64,000 bases of DNA from contig OY970288.1 in assembly GCA_963716085.1 (NCBI GenBank), forward strand, positions 2,728,001-2,792,000. The letters are read 5' to 3'. Position 1 is the stretch's first letter, and each line of letters starts with the position of its first letter. Origin of the DNA: Persicitalea sp963716085. GTDB taxonomy: Bacteria > Bacteroidota > Bacteroidia > Cytophagales > Spirosomataceae. The notes under the pieces are model-generated. The model was not told the origin of the DNA, did not search any database, and was given only the letters and a program-made list of their open reading frames with translations. Positions 53,762-61,471 of the stretch are shown here, in pieces. A program made the position numbers and the translations under genes.

Positions 53762-55114
53762 CTATTCGTAAAAGTACCCAAAAATGATCCCCATCTCATC
53801 CTCACTCAGCAGGCCAAAGCGGATGGTTTTGTCCGTGGTATTGTTGTAGTAGATTTCAGAGGTGAGGCCTTCGCCGGCTTTCAGTTGGATAGGGGTTGGG
53901 AAGTTTTTGATGAGCGGGTGTTCCCAATCGGTGCTTTCGTACACCACCTCGCCATCCCGGGTGCCTCCTTTTATTTTGATGACGAATTTTTCACCCAGTT
54001 TGTGGGTGTGGGAGGTCAGCATCAGCACCGTGGTCGGCTTCTTGAACGTAAACGATTTTGTGGCCACCGTTTTCTTACCAGGGGGAAGCGTGAATCCTTC
54101 GTTCGCCAGATTTAGGGCTTCTACTACGTGCTTTACCTTATTTTTGGGTAGCGTGTGAATGTTCACGTGTACTTCTCCCGTGGTGGGCTGGGCCGTTTTG
54201 TTCACGTAGTGCGAATTCATGTCGAACGACGCTCCGGCGGGAAGCAGCAGCGCGGTACCTTCGGGTAGCGAGTAGTCATGAACCTGAGTCTGGGTACCCG
54301 CCCAAAAGACGTGATTTGACATCGAGAGCAGCGTCAGAAAGTTGGTGGTTCCGTCGGGATTGCGGATGTCGCGGACGACATTCAGGGGCGGCAAAAGGTT
54401 CTTGTTATTAAAATCGTACAGGATAAAATGGTGGCTGCCGGGCCGCATCAGTACCTGCACCCGATTGACGTATTGCTCCTCGGTATTGCCGACCATTTGC
54501 CGCGAGAACATTTCACGCTCGAAGTTGGGGCTCACCGTAAATGGCCCCAGCTTCATCTGAAAGCCTTGCCCTGAAGCGGGTGGCTTCAAGCCGTCAAATA
54601 TGGCGACGTAGCTAGGTGTCTTGTCATTCAGTAAAGTGGTGTCCACCAAGCTGCCCTTTTCGGGGGATCCGGCTTCAATCCAGCGCCGCACAAATTCGAT
54701 TTGCCCCACACTCAGCGGCGTGCCGCCCAAAGGCATCGGCAGACCGAACTGCTTGCCGCTGTGGTGACTGGCGTCCCAATTCAACTTGTGGTAGAGTAAG
54801 CTTTCGTTGGAATTGAAGGGCTTTACCCGCTTCATGCCTTCGGACTTAGCCTCAGGCTGGCGCGAGAGAATATTAATGAGGTTGGCGTACGATTTGCCTT
54901 TGGCCAGTACCAGCCCGTGTTGCTTGAAATCGTTGTCCTGCTCCGAGGAGTGACAGCCCGCCGTGGCGCAAGAAGGCGTAAAAATACGATCTTGAATCAA
55001 GTCATAAGACGAGAGTTCGGCGGTAGCTACGACTGCTTTTTCCTGCTCTTTGCAGCCGGTTAAAAACAGGAAACCGCTGATCAAAACGAACGTACTATTT
55101 TTCCAGAGCTTCAT
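53762..55114 (-). CDS. Copper type II monooxygenase-like lipoprotein with cytochrome-c-like motif
   Basis: A 450-aa envelope lipoprotein (signal and lipobox LTGC, Cys20 with the ATG at 55114). Near residue 48 it has PSCATAGCHS, a Cys-x4-Cys-His motif that could bind heme c. The C-terminal part resembles the copper type II ascorbate-dependent monooxygenase fold (PAM/DBM): RPGSHHFILYDF, LTSHTHKLG (HxH) and a final EDEMGIIFGYF with Met, as in the two copper sites. The substrate is unknown. A TTG at 55120 would add only two residues. Single gene. Confidence 0.78.
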   Translation of the reverse strand: MKLWKNSTFVLISGFLFLTGCKEQEKAVVATAELSSYDLIQDRIFTPSCATAGCHSSEQDNDFKQHGLVLAKGKSYANLINILSRQPEAKSEGMKRVKPFNSNESLLYHKLNWDASHHSGKQFGLPMPLGGTPLSVGQIEFVRRWIEAGSPEKGSLVDTTLLNDKTPSYVAIFDGLKPPASGQGFQMKLGPFTVSPNFEREMFSRQMVGNTEEQYVNRVQVLMRPGSHHFILYDFNNKNLLPPLNVVRDIRNPDGTTNFLTLLSMSNHVFWAGTQTQVHDYSLPEGTALLLPAGASFDMNSHYVNKTAQPTTGEVHVNIHTLPKNKVKHVVEALNLANEGFTLPPGKKTVATKSFTFKKPTTVLMLTSHTHKLGEKFVIKIKGGTRDGEVVYESTDWEHPLIKNFPTPIQLKAGEGLTSEIYYNNTTDKTIRFGLLSEDEMGIIFGYFYE

Positions 55115-55173
55115 ATCCAAGCAAGTTTTTGACTTTCAATAAATTGAAAACGTAAATTCATTGATAAAATTAG

Positions 55174-55950
55174 CTAAAAGCGCAGTACAAAGTCTTCTTT
55201 AACCTGTTCTTTCCTGAAAAACACCAATCCAACCCAAAACAAATCGACCGTTACCGTTACTTCGGGATGGGCTTTGATTTCTTCCCAGGCAGCCGTCATT
55301 TCCTTGGACCAATAGATATCGTCGAAAATAAAAACAGAATTTTCGTCCGCGTAAGGCAGAGCGTCCTTGAAATAGCGCACCGTGGGCTCATAGCGGTGGT
55401 TGGCATCGAAGAAAGCCAGGCCGATTTTGTGCTTTCTAGTTTTGAGCAGATCGGGCAAAGTGTGGTCGATATTGCCCACAACGACTGCGATGTTTTTCAA
55501 TCCTAACGCTTGGAAATTTTTTTCCGCAATGAGTGCCGTTTCCGGGCAACCCTCCATGGTTGTTATCGCCGATTCAGGTAAAGCCTTGGCAAAGTAAGCG
55601 GTGGTGACGCCCAGGGAAGTACCTAGTTCGAGGACCGATCGGGGTTGCAAGTGCTGGCTCAGACGATAAAAAAAACGCCCAAACTTCGCGGGCTTTTCGG
55701 CATTCCTGGCAATCTCGCCCACCTTGCGACGATTCGACTTGTTAAGCCGTGACCCCGCGCCCAAATCCATGATTTCAATTTCATCCTTCCTGCGCAAAAG
55801 TACTTTGCGTAGCAATTCAATCTCCTGAAAATCAGCATATTCCCTACACTTGGCTTTTATAACCTGGGTATAGAGCTCATACACAAAGGGCGAGTGAATC
55901 GAATGTGCATTACCCGCGCGGAGATGGTGTTTGAGGTATTGTTTTATCAA
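55174..55950 (-). CDS. Class I SAM-dependent methyltransferase
   Basis: A 258-aa methyltransferase. The SAM site is VLELGTSLGVTTAYFAKAL (about 110-128), followed by ITTMEG and LAFFDANHRYEPTVRYF. The N-terminal region RAGNAHSIHSPFVYELYTQVI is typical of a Bacteroidota group with no known substrate. It starts with TTG at 55950; no ATG is available upstream, and the sequence from that point matches the family start. Confidence 0.85.
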   Translation of the reverse strand: MIKQYLKHHLRAGNAHSIHSPFVYELYTQVIKAKCREYADFQEIELLRKVLLRRKDEIEIMDLGAGSRLNKSNRRKVGEIARNAEKPAKFGRFFYRLSQHLQPRSVLELGTSLGVTTAYFAKALPESAITTMEGCPETALIAEKNFQALGLKNIAVVVGNIDHTLPDLLKTRKHKIGLAFFDANHRYEPTVRYFKDALPYADENSVFIFDDIYWSKEMTAAWEEIKAHPEVTVTVDLFWVGLVFFRKEQVKEDFVLRF

Positions 55951-55961
55951 AGGATAGGTCG

Positions 55962-56070
55962 GTAGGGGCGAACCTTAGTGTTCGCCCGGTGGCTGGCGTA
56001 AGCACGCCTCGCATTTAGGTTCGCCCGATGGCTGACGCAAGCTGGGCGAACACATGGGTTCGCCCCTACA
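55962..56070. repeat. GTAGGGGCGAACC inverted-repeat element
   Basis: The gap is bounded by a perfect 13-base inverted repeat, GTAGGGGCGAACC (55962-55974) and GGTTCGCCCCTAC (56057-56069). Inside is a direct repeat of about 23 bases (55981-56003 and 56020-56042; TTCGCCCGGTGGCTGGCGTAAG versus TTCGCCCGATGGCTGACGCAAG). Resembles the dyad at 33660 and non-autonomous short elements found in other bacteria. Confidence 0.8.
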
Positions 56071-56080
56071 ATTCAACCCC

Positions 56081-56467
56081 CTAATTCAGCAAATAAGGCA
56101 CGATCATCGTGAATTCGGGAATCGTGACTTGAAAGCGGCGGCCGTCGAAAATGCGCTCCATGAGGTAAGTACCGCCCATTTTGCCAAGGTTGGTTCGTAG
56201 ATTACAACCTGATACGTACTCGTGAATTTCGCCGGGTTCCAGTACAGGCTGCTGCCCGATGACCCCCTCACCCTCCACTTCGCGGACGATGCCGTTGGAA
56301 TCATGGATCAACCAACGGCGGCGCAAAAGCTGCACCGTGTGGTCGCTGTGGTTTTCGATAATGATCTTGTAAGTGAAAACAAAATGCGCCTGTCGCGGAT
56401 TAGAATATCCCGGTTGGTACTCGGTAAGAACCGATACTTTTACGCCTTCTGTTACTTCTGAAAACAT
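56081..56467 (-). CDS. apaG: ApaG family protein
   Basis: A 128-aa beta-sandwich protein (DUF525), known as ApaG, linked by genetics to Co2+/Mg2+ handling; a molecular function is unproven. Seen motifs are VSVLTEYQPGYSNPRQAHFVF, LLRRRWLIHDSNG and GEIHEYVSGCNLRTNLGKM. Usual length. Divergent from ung. Confidence 0.92.
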   Translation of the reverse strand: MFSEVTEGVKVSVLTEYQPGYSNPRQAHFVFTYKIIIENHSDHTVQLLRRRWLIHDSNGIVREVEGEGVIGQQPVLEPGEIHEYVSGCNLRTNLGKMGGTYLMERIFDGRRFQVTIPEFTMIVPYLLN

Positions 56468-56560
56468 GGCCCGGCAGGATTGTTTGATAAAACGAAAATA
56501 GCAGATTTTTACCTACAAATACAAACCTACCCCTTTTTTAATTCCTAAAACTACATAACT

Positions 56561-57226
56561 ATGGACGTTGCCATCGAAGAATCCTGGAAAGAGAAATTGA
56601 AAGATGAATTCGAGAAACCTTATTTTGAGGAGCTTATCGATTTTGTAAAAAGCGAGTACAAAACCCAGACTGTTTATCCGCCCGGCGGGTTGATTTTTAA
56701 CGCCTTCGACTCTTGTCCGTTCGATGCTTGCAAAGTGGTGATTTTGGGCCAGGATCCCTACCACGGGCCGGGTCAGGCCAACGGGCTTTGCTTCTCGGTG
56801 AACGACGGCGTTCCCAAGCCGCCTTCTCTCCTCAATATTTTCAAGGAGGTAAACGAGGATGTGGGCGTTCCCATGCCTGCCTCTGGTAACCTGCAAAGGT
56901 GGGCCGATCAGGGCATCCTGCTGCTCAATTCCACCCTCACGGTGCGGGCGCGCGAGGCGGGTTCACACCAGAAAAAGGGTTGGGAAACCTTCACCGACGC
57001 CGTGATTCAGTGCATCAACGATGAGAAGGAAAACGTTGTGTTTCTGCTTTGGGGCAAGTACGCGCAGGACAAAGGCAGCATCATCGACGAAACGAAGCAC
57101 CATGTTCTAAAAGCCAAACACCCCTCCCCCATGGCAGCCAAGTGGGGTGGCTGGTTTGACAGCAAACATTTCAGTCAGACGAATGCGTATTTAGAGAAAG
57201 TAGGGAAAGACAAGATCGCTTGGTGA
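56561..57226 (+). CDS. ung: Uracil-DNA glycosylase
   Basis: Excises uracil from DNA as the first step of base-excision repair. 221 aa, family 1: catalytic Asp in GQDPYHGPGQANGL, LLLNSTLTVR, and the leucine/His loop HPSPMAAKWG. The ATG at 56561 gives MDVAIEESWKEKLKDEF. Single gene. Confidence 0.95.
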   Translation: MDVAIEESWKEKLKDEFEKPYFEELIDFVKSEYKTQTVYPPGGLIFNAFDSCPFDACKVVILGQDPYHGPGQANGLCFSVNDGVPKPPSLLNIFKEVNEDVGVPMPASGNLQRWADQGILLLNSTLTVRAREAGSHQKKGWETFTDAVIQCINDEKENVVFLLWGKYAQDKGSIIDETKHHVLKAKHPSPMAAKWGGWFDSKHFSQTNAYLEKVGKDKIAW

Positions 57227-57229
57227 ATG

Positions 57230-57280
57230 GCTGTCGGCTGTCGGCTGTCGGCTGTCGGCTGTCGGCTGTCGGCTGTCGGC
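57230..57280 (+). repeat. GCTGTCG tandem heptamer, 7 copies
   Basis: Seven perfect GCTGTCG units (57230-57278), the longest array here, a few bases after the ung stop, before the convergent Dabb gene. Confidence 0.95.
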
Positions 57281-57373
57281 AAAAACAAGAGCAAACCGTT
57301 TTCTAGTTCGCCCCCATTAACCTAGTTCAATAAAATGTTCAGCAACATAACTTCCTGTAAGATACCACTAAGA

Positions 57374-57456
57374 CCTCGTGCCTTTGTGTCGGAACGCCGC
57401 ACGTCTCGGGGCACTTCGCACTTTGTGCCTTTGTGCCTTTGTGCCTTTGCACCTTT
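57374..57456 (+). repeat. GTGCCTTTGTG / TTTGTGCC octamer repeat
   Basis: CCTTTGTGTCGGAACGCCGC and GTCTCGGGGC lead into CTTTGTGC units (57421-57444) repeated three times. The inverse resembles 11634-11745. Lies in the convergent gap between ung and the Dabb gene. Confidence 0.75.
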
Positions 57457-57463
57457 AAAATAC

Positions 57464-57868
57464 CTACTTCTCGATATCCGAATTGACTTCCAGCACCTTG
57501 TCCCAGTAAGGACTATTATTTTCGATGAATTTCTGGTGGTTGGGGTGCTGGTCGTAGGTTTCGATACCCGCCTCGTTGCGAAAGGTCAAGTAGTGAACTA
57601 CGTCAAAATCTTGAGCGGCACTTTCATTTCCAAGCACTTTGCCTCCCGTGTAGCCCACGATGGCGGGAATCTGGCGGCGGAGGTTTGCGAATTCCTTCAT
57701 ATGCTTATCTATTTCGGCGGTTGGCGTGTTTGCTTTGAATTTTACACAAACGATGCGCTGTATTCCGGCTTGTTGGTGCGGGGTGTAAGCTCCGTATATG
57801 ATGAGCATAAATAAGCCCAGAATAAAGACGGGCAGTAGATAGCCCAGGATTTTATTTTTAGGTCTCAT
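57464..57868 (-). CDS. Dabb (stress-responsive alpha/beta barrel) domain protein, membrane-anchored
   Basis: A 134-aa protein. One N-terminal membrane helix (about 9-28, ILGYLLPVFILGLFMLIIYG) precedes a Dabb domain (about 36-130) with RIVCVKFKANTPTAEIDKHM and DVVHYLTFRNEAGIETYDQHPNHQKFIE. Such domains form ferredoxin-like dimers; function is often unknown. Single gene, convergent with ung. Confidence 0.85.
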   Translation of the reverse strand: MRPKNKILGYLLPVFILGLFMLIIYGAYTPHQQAGIQRIVCVKFKANTPTAEIDKHMKEFANLRRQIPAIVGYTGGKVLGNESAAQDFDVVHYLTFRNEAGIETYDQHPNHQKFIENNSPYWDKVLEVNSDIEK

Positions 57869-57935
57869 GACTAATTGTAAAATTTCTAGTTTGTGAAGAT
57901 GATTCTATAACGCCACGAATTTACAATTAGTTTGT

Positions 57936-57943
57936 TATTTTTG
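57936..57943 (+). promoter_or_regulatory. Possible -7 box for the phospholipase-C-like gene
   Basis: TATTTTTG matches TAnnTTTG within a very AT-rich gap (57869-58097). It would leave a leader of about 150 bases. No -33 TTTG is seen. Confidence 0.35.
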
Positions 57944-58097
57944 TATTATTTTAATAAAAATTATTGATAATATAGGCAAAATAGCGAGATCGAAAAATAT
58001 TAATCAACATCATTCTATTTGCACCAAATAATATATGGCATAAATAACATCACAGATAACAATTAAATTAATTCACCTCACTGCACTATTCATATAA

Positions 58098-59099
58098 ATG
58101 GCAAAAATCGTAGCGATCATAGCGTCATTACTACTTACTATCGGAGGGTCGATGGGGTTAGTTAAAGATATGCAGCCTGAATGGGGTTTTTGGGCGCATA
58201 AGAGAATCAACCGTCTGGCAATATTTCGTCTACCCCCTGAGATGCAGTTTTTTTACAAAAAAAACATCGACTTCCTCACCGAAAACGCGGTCAATCCCGA
58301 CCGCCGTCGCTACGCCGTGGTGGGCGAAGCCGAGCGCCATTACATCGACCTGGATGTGTACGGCGATAGCGCTTTGACGTCCCTCCCACTCTACTGGAAT
58401 CAGGCCAAAGAAAAAATGGGCGAAGACAGTCTGCGGAAGCATGGCATTGTGCCTTGGTACGTACAGACGGCCGTTTTCCAGCTCACCGAAGCGCTGCGCG
58501 AAAAGAACGCGGGCAAAATCCTGCGCATCTCGGCCGACTTGGGCCACTATGTCGCTGACGCCAATGTGCCGCTGCATACGACGCGCAACTACAACGGCCA
58601 ACTTACGGGGCAAGAAGGCATCCACGCCTTCTGGGAATCACGAATTCCTGAAAAATACGCCGACGACTACGAACTTTGGATTGGTACCGCCAACTACATC
58701 GACAGCCCGGCCAAGGCCATTTGGGGAGCCGTGGCACAAGCCCACGCTGCCTGCGATTCGGTGTTGAAGTTCGAGAAAGAGCTCAGCACGGATTTCAAAG
58801 CCGACCGCAAATTCACCTACATCGAAAGGAACAAAGTGCTGGTTCGCACCTACTCCGACGAATTCACGGCCAAGTACAACCAAGCCCTCGATGGCCAAAT
58901 AGAGCGCCAAATGAAAAATTCTGTCCAAATGGTCGGCGACCTGTGGTACACCTGCTGGGTCAACGCCGGACAGCCCGACCTGCGCCCGCTGGCCAGTTTC
59001 AAATTCAGCGAAGCCGAAAAAACCAAAGAAGCCGCTGACCAGCAGACGTGGTTGCAGCGGCTATTGAGGGTACGCCCGGAAGCAGATGGGGGGAATTAA
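58098..59099 (+). CDS. Zinc-dependent phospholipase C / S1-P1 nuclease-like protein
   Basis: A 333-aa exported protein of the phospholipase C/P1 nuclease superfamily. After an N-terminal hydrophobic segment (about 3-22) comes WGFWAHKRINR, where the early Trp and His bind zinc in this family. Further ligands are visible in ERHYIDLD, LGHYVADANVPLHTTRNYNGQ and GIHAFWES. Lipid or nucleic acid may be the substrate. The C-terminus is basic. Single gene in an AT-rich upstream context. Confidence 0.82.
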   Translation: MAKIVAIIASLLLTIGGSMGLVKDMQPEWGFWAHKRINRLAIFRLPPEMQFFYKKNIDFLTENAVNPDRRRYAVVGEAERHYIDLDVYGDSALTSLPLYWNQAKEKMGEDSLRKHGIVPWYVQTAVFQLTEALREKNAGKILRISADLGHYVADANVPLHTTRNYNGQLTGQEGIHAFWESRIPEKYADDYELWIGTANYIDSPAKAIWGAVAQAHAACDSVLKFEKELSTDFKADRKFTYIERNKVLVRTYSDEFTAKYNQALDGQIERQMKNSVQMVGDLWYTCWVNAGQPDLRPLASFKFSEAEKTKEAADQQTWLQRLLRVRPEADGGN

Positions 59100-59100
59100 T

Positions 59101-59208
59101 GTCGGAATGAGGGAATGTCGGACGGGGTCGCCCGGCGATTAGTGAATATTGCTTTCGCTAAACAGGAGCACTAAAAATATTCCGACATTCCGACATTCAC
59201 TAATTCCC
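59101..59208 (+). repeat. GACGGGGTCGCCCG element with GTCGGAATG inverted arms
   Basis: GTCGGAATGAGGGAATGTCGG (59101-59121) and its inverse CCGACATTCCGACATTC (59182 region) flank the core GACGGGGTCGCCCG (59121-59134). Third copy of this family and the most complete. Confidence 0.75.
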
Positions 59209-59211
59209 TTA

Positions 59212-60108
59212 CTAAAAATTATTTCTCATGTATTCCGCATCGTGCGCCATACTTGCCATCACCGATTCGGGATATTCTTCTTGCTCGACGATGAAGTGCT
59301 TGATGCCCGTCTCTTGGGCTACTTCTAAGGCTTTGGGGTAGTCGACTACGCCCTTACCGAGGTCGGTCTGCTTGAATTCGGGTTCGCGGACGAAGTCTTT
59401 GATGTGGCAAAGATCGTAGCGTCCTGCGTACTTGGTAAGGTGCGCTTCGATGTCTTTGTTGGCGGCGGCGATCCAGCACATATCGAGTTCGTACATCACC
59501 TCCGAGGGATCGGTGTTGTCGAGCAAGATCTCCTGGGGGATCTGACCATCGAGCTCTTCGAAGGAATAGGAGTGATTATGGTAACCAAACCTCACCCCTG
59601 CCTTATTGCAAATTTCACCGCGTTGGTTGAATTCCTCGGCGCGCTTTTTCCACTCGTCGATGGTCTTTTGGGGACCGATGTAAGGTTGCAAGATGTAAGT
59701 GAGTCCCGCTTCGGCGCAGTCGTCGGCGAGTTTTTCCAGGTTTTTCGTCGTGTCGGCGTGGGTGCTGACGATCTTCATGCCCAATCCGTCCACGAAGTCC
59801 TTGAATTCTTTGGGCGACATTCCCCAAAACACGCCTTGATCGCCTTGGTAACCCTCTATTTCTTTATAGCCCAGATCGGCGATTTGACTGATAACGCCCT
59901 TGGGGTCGGCCCCTATGAGGGCACGAACGCTGTATAGCTGGATGCCGAAATTGTCGATCTTGACACCGGGGCTTGTTCCCGACAGCGCGGTGCTGTCGCT
60001 ATCGGAGGCATTGTCTCCTCCGCTTTTACAGGAAACCAATGGGTAAGCCACCGCCCCCAAAGAGGCAAATCCGGCGGCTTTCAAGAACAAACGGCGATTG
60101 TAATCCAT
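59212..60108 (-). CDS. Sugar phosphate isomerase/epimerase family protein, exported
   Basis: A 298-aa TIM-barrel protein of the xylose-isomerase-like family. The ATG at 60108 gives MDYNRRLFLKAAGFASLGAVAY, a twin-arginine signal (RRLFLK), so it acts outside the cytosol, unlike most family members. A Cys (SCKSGG) after the signal may be lipidated. Metal-site segments include GYHNHSYSFE, YELDMCWI and LCHIKDF. Such exported members act in sugar or 3-ketoglycoside breakdown (inference). The frame start at 60237 is antisense noise. Confidence 0.85.
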   Translation of the reverse strand: MDYNRRLFLKAAGFASLGAVAYPLVSCKSGGDNASDSDSTALSGTSPGVKIDNFGIQLYSVRALIGADPKGVISQIADLGYKEIEGYQGDQGVFWGMSPKEFKDFVDGLGMKIVSTHADTTKNLEKLADDCAEAGLTYILQPYIGPQKTIDEWKKRAEEFNQRGEICNKAGVRFGYHNHSYSFEELDGQIPQEILLDNTDPSEVMYELDMCWIAAANKDIEAHLTKYAGRYDLCHIKDFVREPEFKQTDLGKGVVDYPKALEVAQETGIKHFIVEQEEYPESVMASMAHDAEYMRNNF

Positions 60109-60208
60109 GTTTAAGTATAAATTAGGGTTAAAAAATGCGTAAAATTGTGACAATGATACGAAATTGAAATCCGATAAATACCATTTAATCAAATAATCAG
60201 ACTGCATT

Positions 60209-61405
60209 TTGCCAAACGTTAGCCCCCTCCTCCCCATAAAACTCTACCTGCAAAAAGGCCGCGAACAAGCCATAGAGCGTCGCCACCCCTGGGTCTTCTC
60301 CGGGGCCATCTCCCGTCAGGACGGCGATCCACAGGATGGCGACTTGGTGGACGTCATGAACCGCAACATGGAGTTTCTGGCGCGGGGCCACTACCACGAC
60401 GGCAGCATCATGGTGAGGATCCTAACCTACGAGCCGGAGGAAATCGACGTCAATTTTTGGAAAACGCGGCTGGGCAATGCTTACGCGATGCGGCAGGATT
60501 TGCACCTGACGCACACCGACAGCTACCGCCTGGTTCACGGCGAAGGCGATGGACTGCCCGGCCTCATCGTGGACGTGTACAACGGCGTGGCGGTCGTGCA
60601 GGCGCACACCATCGGGATGCACCGCTGCCTGGGCGATATTGCGCAGGCGTTGCAGGAGGTGATGGGCGATGAATTGACAGCGGTCTATAACAAGAGCCGC
60701 CAAACGCTGCCCGGCAAGTACGCCTCGGACTTCGCCGACGGCTATCTCTTCGGCGAAGCCGAAACTCCGCACCGAATCACCGAAAACGGCAACGCCTTTC
60801 TGGTGGATTGGGTGAAGGGCCAAAAAACGGGCTTCTACCTCGACCAGCGCGAAAACCGCAAACTGCTGGCGCACTACGCCCCCGGCAAAACGGTACTCAA
60901 CGCGTTCAGCTACTCCGGCGGCTTCTCGGTGTACGCCCTCGACGCCGACGCCGAATCGGTCGTTTCGCTCGACGCCTCGGGCCGCGCCATCGCGCTCTGC
61001 GACGAAAACGTAGCCCTAAACGAGCATTCCGAGCGCCACCATTCCGTGGCCGAAGACACAATGTCGTGGTTCAAATTACAGGACACAAGCTACGACATCG
61101 TAGTCCTCGATCCGCCCGCTTTTGCCAAGAGCATGTCGGCGCGGCACCGGGCCGTGCAGGGCTACAAGCGGCTGAATATCGAGGGAATCAAAAAAGTGAA
61201 GCCCGGCGGGCTGCTGTTCACCTTTTCCTGCTCGCAGGTCGTGGACCGGGAGTTGTTTTACAATACCGTGGTGGCCGCCTGTATGGAAGTGGGCCGTAAG
61301 GCGCGGGTCATCCACCAACTTTCGCAGGGGCCGGACCATCCGGTCAATGCGTTTCATCCCGAGGGGAGTTATTTGAAGGGATTGGTTTTGCGGATTGATG
61401 GGTAG
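60209..61405 (+). CDS. Class I rRNA methyltransferase (RlmI-like)
   Basis: A 398-aa SAM-dependent RNA methyltransferase, probably making m5C in 23S rRNA as RlmI does. An N-terminal PUA domain (about 1-75, RRHPWVFSGAI) is followed by a Rossmann domain with GQKTGFYLDQREN, LNAFSYSGGFSVYAL and the motif IVVLDPPAFAKS. The catalytic FSCSQVV loop is near 340. Start TTG at 60209 is forced: a stop lies 15 bases upstream and the next ATG is about 49 codons in. Its start overlaps the long antisense frame of the isomerase gene. Confidence 0.9.
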   Translation: MPNVSPLLPIKLYLQKGREQAIERRHPWVFSGAISRQDGDPQDGDLVDVMNRNMEFLARGHYHDGSIMVRILTYEPEEIDVNFWKTRLGNAYAMRQDLHLTHTDSYRLVHGEGDGLPGLIVDVYNGVAVVQAHTIGMHRCLGDIAQALQEVMGDELTAVYNKSRQTLPGKYASDFADGYLFGEAETPHRITENGNAFLVDWVKGQKTGFYLDQRENRKLLAHYAPGKTVLNAFSYSGGFSVYALDADAESVVSLDASGRAIALCDENVALNEHSERHHSVAEDTMSWFKLQDTSYDIVVLDPPAFAKSMSARHRAVQGYKRLNIEGIKKVKPGGLLFTFSCSQVVDRELFYNTVVAACMEVGRKARVIHQLSQGPDHPVNAFHPEGSYLKGLVLRIDG

Positions 61406-61471
61406 TTGAAAACTTGTCTGAGTTAAACCATCAAATATTTACTTAAAATCATCAATTAGCAACTATATATA

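Noticed and set aside
57230..57280. CRISPR-like array
   Set aside because: Heptamer units are contiguous with no spacers and no cas genes nearby.
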